Assembly: GCA_035581425.1 (NCBI GenBank)
Contig: DATJVP010000081.1
Span: 3,969-67,968, forward strand
Length of the DNA stretch: 64,000 bases
Reading direction: 5' to 3'
Source of the DNA: DASZHJ01 sp035581425
Lineage (GTDB): Bacteria; Pseudomonadota; Alphaproteobacteria; ATCC43930; CGMCC-115725
Positions 8,259-16,475 of the stretch are shown here, in pieces. The position numbers and the translations under genes are program-made. A model generated the notes under the pieces. The model did no database searches, was not told the DNA's origin, and saw nothing but the letters and a program-made list of their open reading frames with translations. Within the stretch, counting starts at the first letter, position 1; each line of letters opens with the position of its first letter.

Positions 8259-9746
8259 ATGAACTCGTACTTGCGGGGCGCCGCCGCGACCGCGGACTAT
8301 ATCGGCTTTCACGCGGCAGAGCGGCCCGACGCGATCGCGATCGCCGATCCCGGACGCGAGATAACCTATGCGCAATTCGACCGCGACCTCGGCCGATTCG
8401 TGCGCGCCGTGGGCGACCTCGGCCTCGCGCGCGGCCGCTCCGTCGCGATCGCATGGGGCGAGCTCTATTCGCATTGGCTGCTGCTCCTCGCCTGCGAGCA
8501 GCTCGGCATCGTCACCGCGACCTTCCTCTTCAACGACGGCACAGAGGATTCGCGCCTCCTCGAGACCGTCGATCTCGTGCTCTCGGAGGCAAGGCCGCGC
8601 GGCGTCGCGCCCGAGCGGCACCGCCCGCTGACGCAGGATTGGCTTGCCGGCGTCTTCGCGCGCCCTGATGCCGGCATGCCCCCGCTCGCGGCCTTGCATC
8701 CCGACGATCCCCTGCGGATCGTCCGAACCTCCGGGACGACCGCCGAGCCGAAGCGCCTGCTGTGGACACGGCGGATGTTCGAAGCCTGGGTCGAGCGGCG
8801 GATCTGGTCGCTGGGGCTTACCCGCTCCTCGCGCGCAGCCCTCAACATGGCCTTCGCGGCCGCGGGTGGCTACACGCTCTCGACCGCCGTCCTTCGCGCG
8901 GGTGGCACGGTCAGCAACGCTTGGATCGGCGTCGAGACGGCGGCGGCGCTTGCGCAGGCGGCGCACGGGTTGACGCATCTGCGTCTGACGCCCCTGGAGC
9001 TCCGATTCGTGCTCGACACGCTGCCGCCGGACTTCGTGAAACCGCCGAGCCTGGTGGTCTGCACCGTCGGCGCGGCGGTTGCGGCATCGCTGCGCGAGCG
9101 GGCGCTGGCGCGCCTCGCCAGCGAGGTCGTCGTCTCCTACGGCACCAACGAGGTGCTCTTCGCCGCGGAGACCCGCGAGGCCGGCAGCGAGGGGATCAGC
9201 ACCATCTATCCCTGGGTGGAGATCGAGGTGGTTGACGAGCAGGGAACGCCGTTGCCACCGGGGACGCCCGGGATAATCCGCATGCGTGACGAGGAGGGGA
9301 TGGCGACGGGCTATCTCGACGACCCCGAGACCACAGCGCGGAAATTCCGCGGCGGCTGGTTCTATCCCGGCGACGTCGGGATCTTACACGACCGGCGGCG
9401 GGTTCAGATCGTCGGACGCGAGGACGAGCTCATGAACATCGGCGGCATCAAGATGGCGCCGAGCTCGATCGAGGGCTGGGTGATGCAGCACGCGACGGTC
9501 GGCGATCTCGGCGTCTGCTCGCTGCGCAATGCCGATGGGATCGAGGAGATTTGCGTCGCCGTCGCCAGACCCGGTCACAGCGAAACCGAGCTGATGGAGC
9601 GCATCACCCGCGCCTTCAGCGACCATCACATCGGCCGTAACTTCTACGTCGTCGGGCTCGCGCGGATTCCCCGCAATGCCAACGGCAAGATCCAGCGCGG
9701 TCTGCTGAAGCAAGCCGCCCTGGCGGTCCTGGGAAGAAAGCAGTGA
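8259..9746 (+). CDS. AMP-dependent acyl-CoA synthetase/ligase
   Basis: This 495-residue adenylate-forming enzyme activates a carboxylate as an acyl-AMP and normally transfers it to CoA. The P-loop reads RTSGTTAEPKRLLW. The hinge region is WFYPGDVGILHDRRRVQIVGR, and the C-terminal lid has NANGKIQRGLLK with the conserved catalytic lysine. The start is ATG at 8259 after a purine-rich GGAGGACGAG; the frame is open further upstream but not family-like. It is slightly shorter than typical acyl-CoA synthetases (about 520-560 residues). It is divergent from the ABC importer and regulator, so it may act on the imported substrate. Substrate unknown. Confidence 0.85.
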   Translation: MNSYLRGAAATADYIGFHAAERPDAIAIADPGREITYAQFDRDLGRFVRAVGDLGLARGRSVAIAWGELYSHWLLLLACEQLGIVTATFLFNDGTEDSRLLETVDLVLSEARPRGVAPERHRPLTQDWLAGVFARPDAGMPPLAALHPDDPLRIVRTSGTTAEPKRLLWTRRMFEAWVERRIWSLGLTRSSRAALNMAFAAAGGYTLSTAVLRAGGTVSNAWIGVETAAALAQAAHGLTHLRLTPLELRFVLDTLPPDFVKPPSLVVCTVGAAVAASLRERALARLASEVVVSYGTNEVLFAAETREAGSEGISTIYPWVEIEVVDEQGTPLPPGTPGIIRMRDEEGMATGYLDDPETTARKFRGGWFYPGDVGILHDRRRVQIVGREDELMNIGGIKMAPSSIEGWVMQHATVGDLGVCSLRNADGIEEICVAVARPGHSETELMERITRAFSDHHIGRNFYVVGLARIPRNANGKIQRGLLKQAALAVLGRKQ

Positions 9747-9748
9747 GC

Positions 9749-9774
9749 GCCCCTGGGCGGTGCGCCGCAGGGGC
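9749..9774. terminator. Hairpin between converging genes
   Basis: The arms GCCCCTG (9749-9755) and CAGGGGC (9768-9774) enclose an inner GGCG-GTG-CGCC stem. It lies in the 37-base gap between the convergent ligase and mutS ends. No strong T-run is seen, so it is a probable bidirectional terminator by position. Confidence 0.5.
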
Positions 9775-9783
9775 TCTCCTTCC

Positions 9784-12417
9784 TCACGCGCCCGAGAGCA
9801 GGAGCTTCAATCGGTAAAGGAGCTCAAGGGCCTCCCTCGGCGTGAGAGAGTCCGGCTGTATCTCCGCGAGCGCCTTCTCCACCGCCGATTCCTTCGTGGC
9901 CGAGCCGCCCTTCGGTCTCGCCGCGTTGAAGAGCGGCAAATCCTCTGCCAGGCGCGCGAGGTCGCCGGACTGCTCGCTCTTCTCGAGGAGTGCCAGCACC
10001 TCCTCCGCGCGCTCCACCACCTCCCTGGGCAGGCCCGCGAGCTTCGCCACGTGGATGCCGTAGGAGCGGTCCGCCGCGCCCGGCGCCACTTCGTGCAGGA
10101 AGATGACCTGGTCCTGCCACTCCTTGACGCGCATGGTGTGGCAGGAGAGCGCGGGAAGCCGAGCGGCAAGCGCGGTCAGCTCGTGGTAATGCGTCGCGAA
10201 GAGCGCTCGGCATTTGTTCCGATCGTGGAGATGCTCGACCGTCGCCCAGGCGATCGAGAGTCCGTCGAAGGTCGCTGTGCCGCGGCCGATCTCGTCGAGG
10301 ATGACGAGCGAGTGTTCCGTCGCCTGATTGAGGATTGCCGCCGTCTCCACCATCTCCACCATGAAGGTGGAGCGGCCGCGCGCGAGATCGTCGGCGGCGC
10401 CGACGCGGCTGAAGAGACGGTCGACCGCGCCGAGTGCCGCGCTCTCGGCGGGTACGAAGGACCCCATCTGCGCCAAGATCGCGATGAGCGCATTCTGGCG
10501 AAGGAAGGTGCTCTTGCCGGCCATGTTGGGTCCGGTGACGAGCCAGAGTCGCCGATCGGCTCCGAGATCGCAGTCGTTCCCGACGAAGCTTGCCTGCTGA
10601 CTCTGCCGGAGCGCGGCCTCGACCACGGGATGCCGCCCGCCCATGATCGCAAAGCCGCGGCCGGCATCGACCTGGGGCCTGCACCAGCGCTCGACCGCTG
10701 CCAGCTCCGCGAGCCCTGCCGAGGTGTCGAGGACGGCCAAGGCGAGCGCCGCGCGCGCGATCTCCTCGCCGCGCGCGAGCGCCTCGGCGACGAGATCGTC
10801 GAAAAGCTGCAGCTCCAGCGCGAGCGCCTTGTCGGCGGCGGTCAGGATCTTGCTTTCGAGCTCGCCCAACTCCGTCGTAGTGAAGCGCATGGCGCTCGCC
10901 ATGGTCTGGCGGTGGATGAAGCTCTGCCCGAGCTTCGGCGCCTGCGCGGCCGTCACCTCGATGTAGTAGCCGAGCACGTTGTTGTGCCGAATCTTGAGGT
11001 TCGCGATGCCCGATTCCGCGGCATAGCGGCCCTGGAGGCCCGCGATGAGCCGCCGGCTCTCGTCGCGGAGGCTCTTGAGCTCGTCGAGGGCGGGCGCGTA
11101 GCCCGCGGCGATGAAGCCGCCGTCGCGCGCGAGGAGCGGCAGGTCGGCCGCAAGCGCGCGGGCGAGGCGCTCGACCAGGACGCCGTGCTCGCCGAGATCG
11201 CGCGCGGCTCCTGCGATGAGCGTGGGCGTCAAGGACGCGGAGGCGAGGCGCCGGCGGAGCTCAGCCGCGACGCCGAGCGTGTCGCGGAGCGCCGCCAAGT
11301 CCCGGGGCCCACCGCGTCCGAGCGCAAGCCGTGCCATCGCGCGCTCGATATCGGCCGCGCGCCTGAGCGTGCCGCGCAGCTCCTCGCGGAGCCGCTCGTC
11401 CTCGAGAAGCGCCGCCACCGCATCATGCCGCGCCGCGATCTCCGCGGGGTCGGTGAGGGGGGCCGCGAGCCACTCCGCGAGCATCCGTGCGCCCGCCCCG
11501 GTGACGGTGCGATCGATGGTCGCGAGCAGGCTTCCCTTGCGCTCGCCCCCGAGCGTCTCCATGAGCTCGAGGTTGCGCCGCGTTGCCGCATCGATCGCCA
11601 TCGCCGAGCCCGCGCTGAGGCGCCGCGGCGGCGTGAGCCGCGGGAGCTTCCCCTGCTGCGTCAACGTCGCGTAGTCGACGAGCGCGCCTGCCGCCGCGAG
11701 CTCCGCACGCCCGAAGGCGCCGAAGCCCTCGAGCGTTCCCACCGCAAAGGTCGTTTCCAGGCGTTTCCGCCCGCTCTCGCTGTCGAAGCGCTGCGTGGGA
11801 AGCGGCGTCAGCCGCTCCTTCCATTGTCCCAGGAGCTCGAAGAGCTCGGGACGCTGCAGCAGGCGGTCCGCAATCAGCAACTCGCCGGGCGCAAGGCGCG
11901 CGAGCGCCGCGTCGAGCCCGCCGAGAGCGACGGGCTCGACCGCGAAATCTCCCGTGGAGAGATCGAGCCAGGCAAGCGCGAAGCCGCCAGCGGCTTCCGC
12001 GAAAGCCGCGAGGTAGTTGTGCCGCCGCGCATCGAGGAGCGTGTCCTCCGTGAGTGTCCCCGGCGTCACCACACGCACGACCGCGCGCCGCAGCGGCGCC
12101 TTGGCGCTCTTGCGCTTGGCGGCTTCCTCCGTCTGCTCGCAGACGGCGACGCGGATGCCCTGACGGATCAAACGCGAGAGATAGGCCTCGGCGGCGTGGA
12201 CGGGAACGCCGCACATCGGGATCTCCTCGCCCTCATGCTTCCCGCGTTTCGTGAGAGTGATGTCGAGCGCGGCGGCCGCGCGCGCCGCATCCTCGAAAAA
12301 CATCTCGTAGAAATCGCCCATCCGGTAGAACAGCAGGCAATCCGGGTATTGCCGCTTGATCTCCAGATACTGCGCCATCGCCGGCGTCGCCGCCTCCGCG
12401 GCGGGTGCATCGTTCAT
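9784..12417 (-). CDS. mutS: DNA mismatch repair protein MutS
   Basis: This 877-residue protein recognises mispaired and looped DNA and starts methyl-independent mismatch repair with MutL. The N-terminal mismatch-binding domain has MGDFYEMFFEDA, carrying the Phe-x-Glu that stacks on the mismatch. The C-terminal ATPase has Walker A TGPNMAGKSTFLRQ near residue 630 and Walker B VILDEIGRGTATFDGLS. An ALFATHYHEL switch and a helix-turn-helix tail follow. Length is normal for the family. The gene ends against the ligase gene and starts about 160 bases from the copper cluster. In many alphaproteobacteria mutS neighbours glnD; here they are about 9.5 kb apart. Confidence 0.97.
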   Translation of the reverse strand: MNDAPAAEAATPAMAQYLEIKRQYPDCLLFYRMGDFYEMFFEDAARAAAALDITLTKRGKHEGEEIPMCGVPVHAAEAYLSRLIRQGIRVAVCEQTEEAAKRKSAKAPLRRAVVRVVTPGTLTEDTLLDARRHNYLAAFAEAAGGFALAWLDLSTGDFAVEPVALGGLDAALARLAPGELLIADRLLQRPELFELLGQWKERLTPLPTQRFDSESGRKRLETTFAVGTLEGFGAFGRAELAAAGALVDYATLTQQGKLPRLTPPRRLSAGSAMAIDAATRRNLELMETLGGERKGSLLATIDRTVTGAGARMLAEWLAAPLTDPAEIAARHDAVAALLEDERLREELRGTLRRAADIERAMARLALGRGGPRDLAALRDTLGVAAELRRRLASASLTPTLIAGAARDLGEHGVLVERLARALAADLPLLARDGGFIAAGYAPALDELKSLRDESRRLIAGLQGRYAAESGIANLKIRHNNVLGYYIEVTAAQAPKLGQSFIHRQTMASAMRFTTTELGELESKILTAADKALALELQLFDDLVAEALARGEEIARAALALAVLDTSAGLAELAAVERWCRPQVDAGRGFAIMGGRHPVVEAALRQSQQASFVGNDCDLGADRRLWLVTGPNMAGKSTFLRQNALIAILAQMGSFVPAESAALGAVDRLFSRVGAADDLARGRSTFMVEMVETAAILNQATEHSLVILDEIGRGTATFDGLSIAWATVEHLHDRNKCRALFATHYHELTALAARLPALSCHTMRVKEWQDQVIFLHEVAPGAADRSYGIHVAKLAGLPREVVERAEEVLALLEKSEQSGDLARLAEDLPLFNAARPKGGSATKESAVEKALAEIQPDSLTPREALELLYRLKLLLSGA

Positions 12418-12514
12418 GCCCGAGCGTAGAACGGCACCGAGCCGAAGGGAATCCCAGTGTTTGCGGGCGGGGAAGGGTTGGCGCTCGCATGCGCTTCCAC
12501 ACCCGCGGAACCGC

Positions 12515-12539
12515 CATGGCCGGGCTCGTCCCGGCCATG
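12515..12539. repeat. REP-like palindrome (CATGGCCGGG type)
   Basis: CATGGCCGGG, a CTCGT loop, and CCCGGCCATG form a perfect 10-bp stem in the gap upstream of mutS. Palindromes of this form are common dispersed intergenic elements in alphaproteobacterial genomes. Only one copy is seen in this window, so its repeated nature is inferred from general knowledge. Confidence 0.55.
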
Positions 12540-12579
12540 ACGCCAGAAGGGGAATCCGAACGAGCGGCCAGCCGCCGCA

Positions 12580-14493
12580 TCAGTGATGCCGCATGCTCCC
12601 CGCCGGCGGGGGCTCCGGCTCGGTGGCGAGGGTGTGGAGCATCGCCGTGAGCTCACCGGGCGCTGCGCCCGTGCCGATCCAGCGTGCACGGAGGAAGCCC
12701 CAGCGGTCGATCAGGAATTCGAGATGGCGCGGCGCGGGCTCGGCGTCGGTTTGGGGCCGCGCGAAGAGCGAATAGATCGAGGCGAGATCGGGATCGGCGG
12801 GCGCGAAGATCGGGCCATTGCGCCCGGAATCCGCGAGCTGGACGGCAGCGACGTCGATACCCGCGACGTCGAGTGCGCTCGCGGCCGAGACCAAGGCGTC
12901 GAGACGCTCGGTCGAGTCCGGAAGCGTATAGAGGACGAGGAGCACGGCCTTCCGGCCCCGGAGCGACGCGAGCGTCTCCTGCGCGCCGCCACCGCGTTCC
13001 ATCGCAAATTCGGGCGCGGCAATGCGGAGCGCGGGATCAGGCGCGGGACCGAGCGCGCGCGCGGCCTCGGCGTCGGATTGGAGGCGGAGGAATCCCACGG
13101 CGGCCCAGCGCTGCTGGTCGTCGAGCACGTCCGCGAAGGCGGGCATCGCGCCCTCGCCGCGGCCATGTGTCACCCACCACCAGAGCGTGCCGTCGCTGTG
13201 ATGCGCGGCGTGCTGGCGCGCGAGATCGGCGGGCGGCTTCGCCAGGCCCGCGGCGGCGGGACCATCGCCATAGCCATGCGCGCCATGACAGGAGGCGCAA
13301 GCGTCGAAATAGACCTGTTGCCCGACGGCGAGCGTCTCGACGGAATACGGAAGCGGCGAGGGAACATAGACCGTTGGCACCGCCGCGGCCGAGCAGGCGA
13401 ACCCGCCGCCGATAAGCGCCGCGACGAGCATTCCCGTCCCGGCCCAGCGCAGCCGATTGTGGCCGCCGATGAGTCCGCGCCCGATCGCCACGAGCCCCGC
13501 CGTTCCCAGCGCTAGCGCGCTGAGCGCCAGCACCTCGCGCCAGAGAGAGGCGCCCGCGGCCGCGCGGCTCCAGGTGACGGCGAAAGGCCAGAGCGGCTCG
13601 TCATGCGCGGCGGGGACCGAGATCCCGAGCACTGCCACGTCCGCGAGAATGAGGAGCCCTAGAAAAGCCTCGAGCGCGGCGTTGCGTGCAAGATGCCGCG
13701 CCGCTCGGGTTTCTCCGAGCGCAGGGACGAGACGCTGCTGATTGGTGACGGCGAGCGCGACCATCAGCAGGAAGAGACCGATCTTGAGGAGGAGCAATCG
13801 GCCATAGCTCGTGCCCAAAAGTCCGGGGATTGAGCCCACCAGCGACCATGCGTTGAGAACGCCCGTCAGGGCGAGCCCGCCGACGCAGAGGATGCCGAGC
13901 GCGGAAAAGCGCCGACAAACGGCCCTGCCTTGATCTGCCGCCGCGGCCGCGTCCTGCGCGAGTCCGCGCAGCACCAACGCCAAGGGCAGCAGGCCTCCGA
14001 GCCACAAAGCAGATAGCAGGAGGTGTAAGACGTCGCCCGCGGCCGTCGTCCTATCCGCCGCCGCCGCGTGACCCGCGAGCGCGAGGCTTGCGACGGCGCC
14101 GAGAGCGAGACCGGCGGAGATTGGCGCGCTCGCTCGCGTGGCCGGCAGTCTCAGCACCAGCAGCAGTGCCGAAACGAGCGCCACCCGCAGGAGCAGGCCG
14201 GTGCCGAACCCGGTCTCGGTCACGAGTTGCAGGAGGAGGCTTGGCTCGGGCCAGGTCGAGCCCCCGATCGTCTGCGCCTCCGCGAAGAGCCGCAGCAGCG
14301 ACGCCAGGAGCGCCACGGCCGCGGCCCAGCGCGAGAGCGTGCGGGTACGCGCGAGTGTCGGCTCGAAAAGCCAGGGACTCCTGCGGCGAAGGCTCGCCGG
14401 CGCCACCGCGATCCAGAAGGAAAGAGCGCCCGCAGTGAAAAGCAGTGTCGCGTACTCGCCGAAGCGGGCGATCGCCGCGGGCTCGACGGTCAC
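12580..14493 (-). CDS. CopD - cytochrome c - redoxin fusion protein
   Basis: This 637-residue membrane protein has three parts. Residues 1 to about 300 are a multi-helix CopD-like copper-import domain; LHLLLSALWLGGLLPLALVL is typical. After more helices, residues about 385-470 form a cytochrome c domain with the haem motif CASCHG and a later Met-containing loop (GRGEGAMPAF). Residues about 480-630 look like a thioredoxin/redoxin fold (RGRKAVLLVLYTLPDS, then HLEFLIDRWGFLRARWIG) but lack a CxxC pair. CopD normally pairs with CopC, which is encoded just upstream with a four-base overlap. The fusion may couple copper uptake with electron transfer on the periplasmic side. That role is inferred. 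Confidence 0.82.
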   Translation of the reverse strand: MTVEPAAIARFGEYATLLFTAGALSFWIAVAPASLRRRSPWLFEPTLARTRTLSRWAAAVALLASLLRLFAEAQTIGGSTWPEPSLLLQLVTETGFGTGLLLRVALVSALLLVLRLPATRASAPISAGLALGAVASLALAGHAAAADRTTAAGDVLHLLLSALWLGGLLPLALVLRGLAQDAAAAADQGRAVCRRFSALGILCVGGLALTGVLNAWSLVGSIPGLLGTSYGRLLLLKIGLFLLMVALAVTNQQRLVPALGETRAARHLARNAALEAFLGLLILADVAVLGISVPAAHDEPLWPFAVTWSRAAAGASLWREVLALSALALGTAGLVAIGRGLIGGHNRLRWAGTGMLVAALIGGGFACSAAAVPTVYVPSPLPYSVETLAVGQQVYFDACASCHGAHGYGDGPAAAGLAKPPADLARQHAAHHSDGTLWWWVTHGRGEGAMPAFADVLDDQQRWAAVGFLRLQSDAEAARALGPAPDPALRIAAPEFAMERGGGAQETLASLRGRKAVLLVLYTLPDSTERLDALVSAASALDVAGIDVAAVQLADSGRNGPIFAPADPDLASIYSLFARPQTDAEPAPRHLEFLIDRWGFLRARWIGTGAAPGELTAMLHTLATEPEPPPAGSMRHH

Positions 14494-14852
14494 GGTGCGA
14501 CCGTGAAGCGGAAATTGCCGGTGGTCACGTGCGTGTCGACGGAGAGCACGCGCCAGAAGACCTTGTAGCTTCCCGCCGGCAGCGCGCTCACGGGGACCAC
14601 CAGCACCTGCCGGTCGCCCGCATCTGCCTTCGCCGGGCCCGTACTGACGGTATGACCCGCGGCGTCCTCGACCCTGGCGGTGCTGAGCGCCGCCTCGATC
14701 GCCTCGGTGAAGCGCAACCGAACCTCCGCGGGCGATTGATGGACCGTGCTTCCGACGGCCGGCACCGCATGGTCGAGGAAGGCGTGGGCGAGCGCCGCCG
14801 ACGCTCCCAGAAGGAGCGCCGGCAACGCCAAGATGAGTGTGGGGCGCCGCAT
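14490..14852 (-). CDS. copC: Copper resistance protein CopC
   Basis: This 120-residue periplasmic copper carrier has a signal peptide ending near ALAHAFL, so that the mature protein would begin with the copper-binding histidine (HAFLDHAVPAVGSTV). The core RLRFTEAIEAALSTARVEDAAG and the C-terminal VLSVDTHVTTGNFRFTV, with another histidine of the CopC copper site, are family hallmarks. ATG at 14852 was chosen because it begins the signal peptide; the open frame extends further without similarity. Its start lies just past the barrel-like protein's end (14855), and its stop overlaps the CopD-fusion start, so all three are probably cotranscribed. Confidence 0.92.
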   Translation of the reverse strand: MRRPTLILALPALLLGASAALAHAFLDHAVPAVGSTVHQSPAEVRLRFTEAIEAALSTARVEDAAGHTVSTGPAKADAGDRQVLVVPVSALPAGSYKVFWRVLSVDTHVTTGNFRFTVAP

Positions 14853-14854
14853 GA

Positions 14855-15784
14855 TTAAGGTCCGAAGATCGGCTTCCCGATGCTCTGCGGGAAGATGTCG
14901 TCGAGATAGAAATGAAGTTGCAGGATGCCGCCGATGCCGTGTCCGGTCGCCCGGTTCACGGGGACGATCATCTCCGCGCCCACTTGATAATACTGCCCCG
15001 CCCAGATCAAGCCAGGGCTGATCGTGCCGGTGGTCTGGCCGTTTCCTCCGCGATTGAGCGCGGTCTCCATGTTGAACTCGACCACGGCAATGAGGCGATT
15101 GAAGGGCGCACCGATCCCGAGGTCGCGCACATAACCCTGGAGATAGGGGATGCTGTATTGGAGCGTGAATCCCCACCCGAGCGTGTTCGGGCGCGTGGTG
15201 GGCTCGCCGTCGGTCGTGTTCGTGGCGCCCCAGGGAATGCCATATCCGATGACGCCCGTCACCGCGAAGGGCCGGGCCCAGTCCCAGCTATCCGGCAAAT
15301 CGCCGAGGCCTTTTCCGAAATAGATCGTCGGCGTGACCGTGCTGACGCGATCGGCGCCGATACTCTTGGAGCCGGTGCCGCCGAGCTCGGTCTCGACGCC
15401 GACCGAGAGCATGAATTCGTGCGGCTCGTTGACGTAGACCTTGTATTTCGGCGTGAGCTCCAGGTTCTGCCAGCCCGAGACGGTGGGACTTCCCTTGGCG
15501 CTGAAGCGACTCCAGGTCGGCGAGATTGAGAAGCCGAAATTCTCGGTGATGCGCTTCGAGAACTCGGCGGAGATGTCGAATTCCTCGACAGAGGGCTGAT
15601 CGCTGCTGGGTGGATTGAGTGTGAGGGTCGGCAGCGAGAGCTCGTCGGCGACGTTGGGGTCGTCGATCTGCAGGGTGGCGGGAAAGAAGCGGTTGCCGGC
15701 GAATCCGTGCGCGCTCGCATCGGCGGCCGGAAGCATGAGGAGAGCCACGGCAAAGCCAGCGGCGCTCCAATGAGTGCGTCTCAT
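14855..15784 (-). CDS. Exported protein of the copper cluster, probable outer-membrane beta-barrel
   Basis: This 309-residue protein has a signal peptide (HWSAAGFAVALLMLPAADASAHG). The mature part is rich in alternating aromatic and polar strands (FSISPTWSRFSAKGSPTVSG, then LGWGFTLQYSIPYLQGYV) and resembles the outer-membrane proteins annotated as MetA/phenol-pathway or transporter-like. No cysteine or obvious copper motif is present in the mature chain. It lies between the DUF2946-like gene and copC on the same strand. A role in copper passage across the outer membrane is an inference from context. Confidence 0.6.
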   Translation of the reverse strand: MRRTHWSAAGFAVALLMLPAADASAHGFAGNRFFPATLQIDDPNVADELSLPTLTLNPPSSDQPSVEEFDISAEFSKRITENFGFSISPTWSRFSAKGSPTVSGWQNLELTPKYKVYVNEPHEFMLSVGVETELGGTGSKSIGADRVSTVTPTIYFGKGLGDLPDSWDWARPFAVTGVIGYGIPWGATNTTDGEPTTRPNTLGWGFTLQYSIPYLQGYVRDLGIGAPFNRLIAVVEFNMETALNRGGNGQTTGTISPGLIWAGQYYQVGAEMIVPVNRATGHGIGGILQLHFYLDDIFPQSIGKPIFGP

Positions 15785-15868
15785 GGTGCGACTCCGAGAT
15801 CAAAATGCTGGCGACAACCTCCGCGCGTCCCCTGGGGGACAGCGGACCGCTGTCGCGTTCGGTAGGAT

Positions 15869-16258
15869 CTAGGACGGGATGGGAGGTGCCCGAGGCGCGT
15901 AGGGCATATGCGTGTTGTATCGTGACGCCGTCGTTGCGGCCGCGAGCGAGAGGTGCGTGACCGCCTCGCCGCAGGGCGGCGTGACATCGATGGGCGAGGG
16001 CAGCGTCGCCGCCGCGAGCCCCGCCGAGAAGGCGACGCAGATCGCGCAGCCGTCGTGATGATGATGCTGGCCATGACCGTGGCGGTGCGCGTGGCCTGGG
16101 TCATCCCCGTGCTCGTGCGCCGCGAGCGAGGCATCCTCTGAGCGCAGATGGCCCAGCGCATGGAGGATGTCGGTCGTGAAGTGATACGGCAGATAGCAAC
16201 TCGCCGCGATCGCAATCGCGCCGAGCCACGCTCCGAGTTTCATCCACCGCCGCCGCAT
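15869..16258 (-). CDS. DUF2946-like His-rich membrane-associated protein
   Basis: This protein of about 129 residues starts at ATG 16258, after GGGGGAAAG; an earlier in-frame ATG exists at 16327. An N-terminal hydrophobic segment (LGAWLGAIAIAASCYLPYHF) is followed by a histidine cluster, HEHGDDPGHAHRHGHGQHHH, and a CAICVAFSAG motif. That layout recalls the DUF2946 group found in copper-resistance operons. The His and Cys residues suggest metal binding. It is the first gene of the minus-strand copper cluster, 84 bases before the barrel-like gene. Function is not demonstrated for the family. Confidence 0.65.
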   Translation of the reverse strand: MRRRWMKLGAWLGAIAIAASCYLPYHFTTDILHALGHLRSEDASLAAHEHGDDPGHAHRHGHGQHHHHDGCAICVAFSAGLAAATLPSPIDVTPPCGEAVTHLSLAAATTASRYNTHMPYAPRAPPIPS

Positions 16259-16378
16259 CGCCCGCTTTCCCCCATCATCGCTGTCGCCAGCAGGCCCCGA
16301 CACCCTAGACTCCATCGCACCGCGCATACAGAGGCCTTCACCGGCATGTGATGGTAGCGCGTCGCGCGCCTCCGGCCT

Positions 16379-16408
16379 TTGACGCTCGCTCCCCGCGCCC
16401 GCTAGACT
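16379..16408 (+). promoter_or_regulatory. Candidate sigma-70 promoter for maeB
   Basis: TTGACG (16379-16384) and TAGACT (16403-16408) are separated by 18 bases. They lie about 70 bases before the chosen TTG start of the malic enzyme gene. The match is reasonable but unproven. Confidence 0.4.
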
Positions 16409-16475
16409 GGCCCCTTAACCATGCGAGGCCGCGCCAAATCGGCGTTTGCGCCTTGAATCAAAACGGGGAAACGCC

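Noticed and set aside
9760..12429. 889-residue plus-strand frame opposite mutS
   Set aside because: mutS on the other strand has all family motifs. This frame is a GC-driven artefact.
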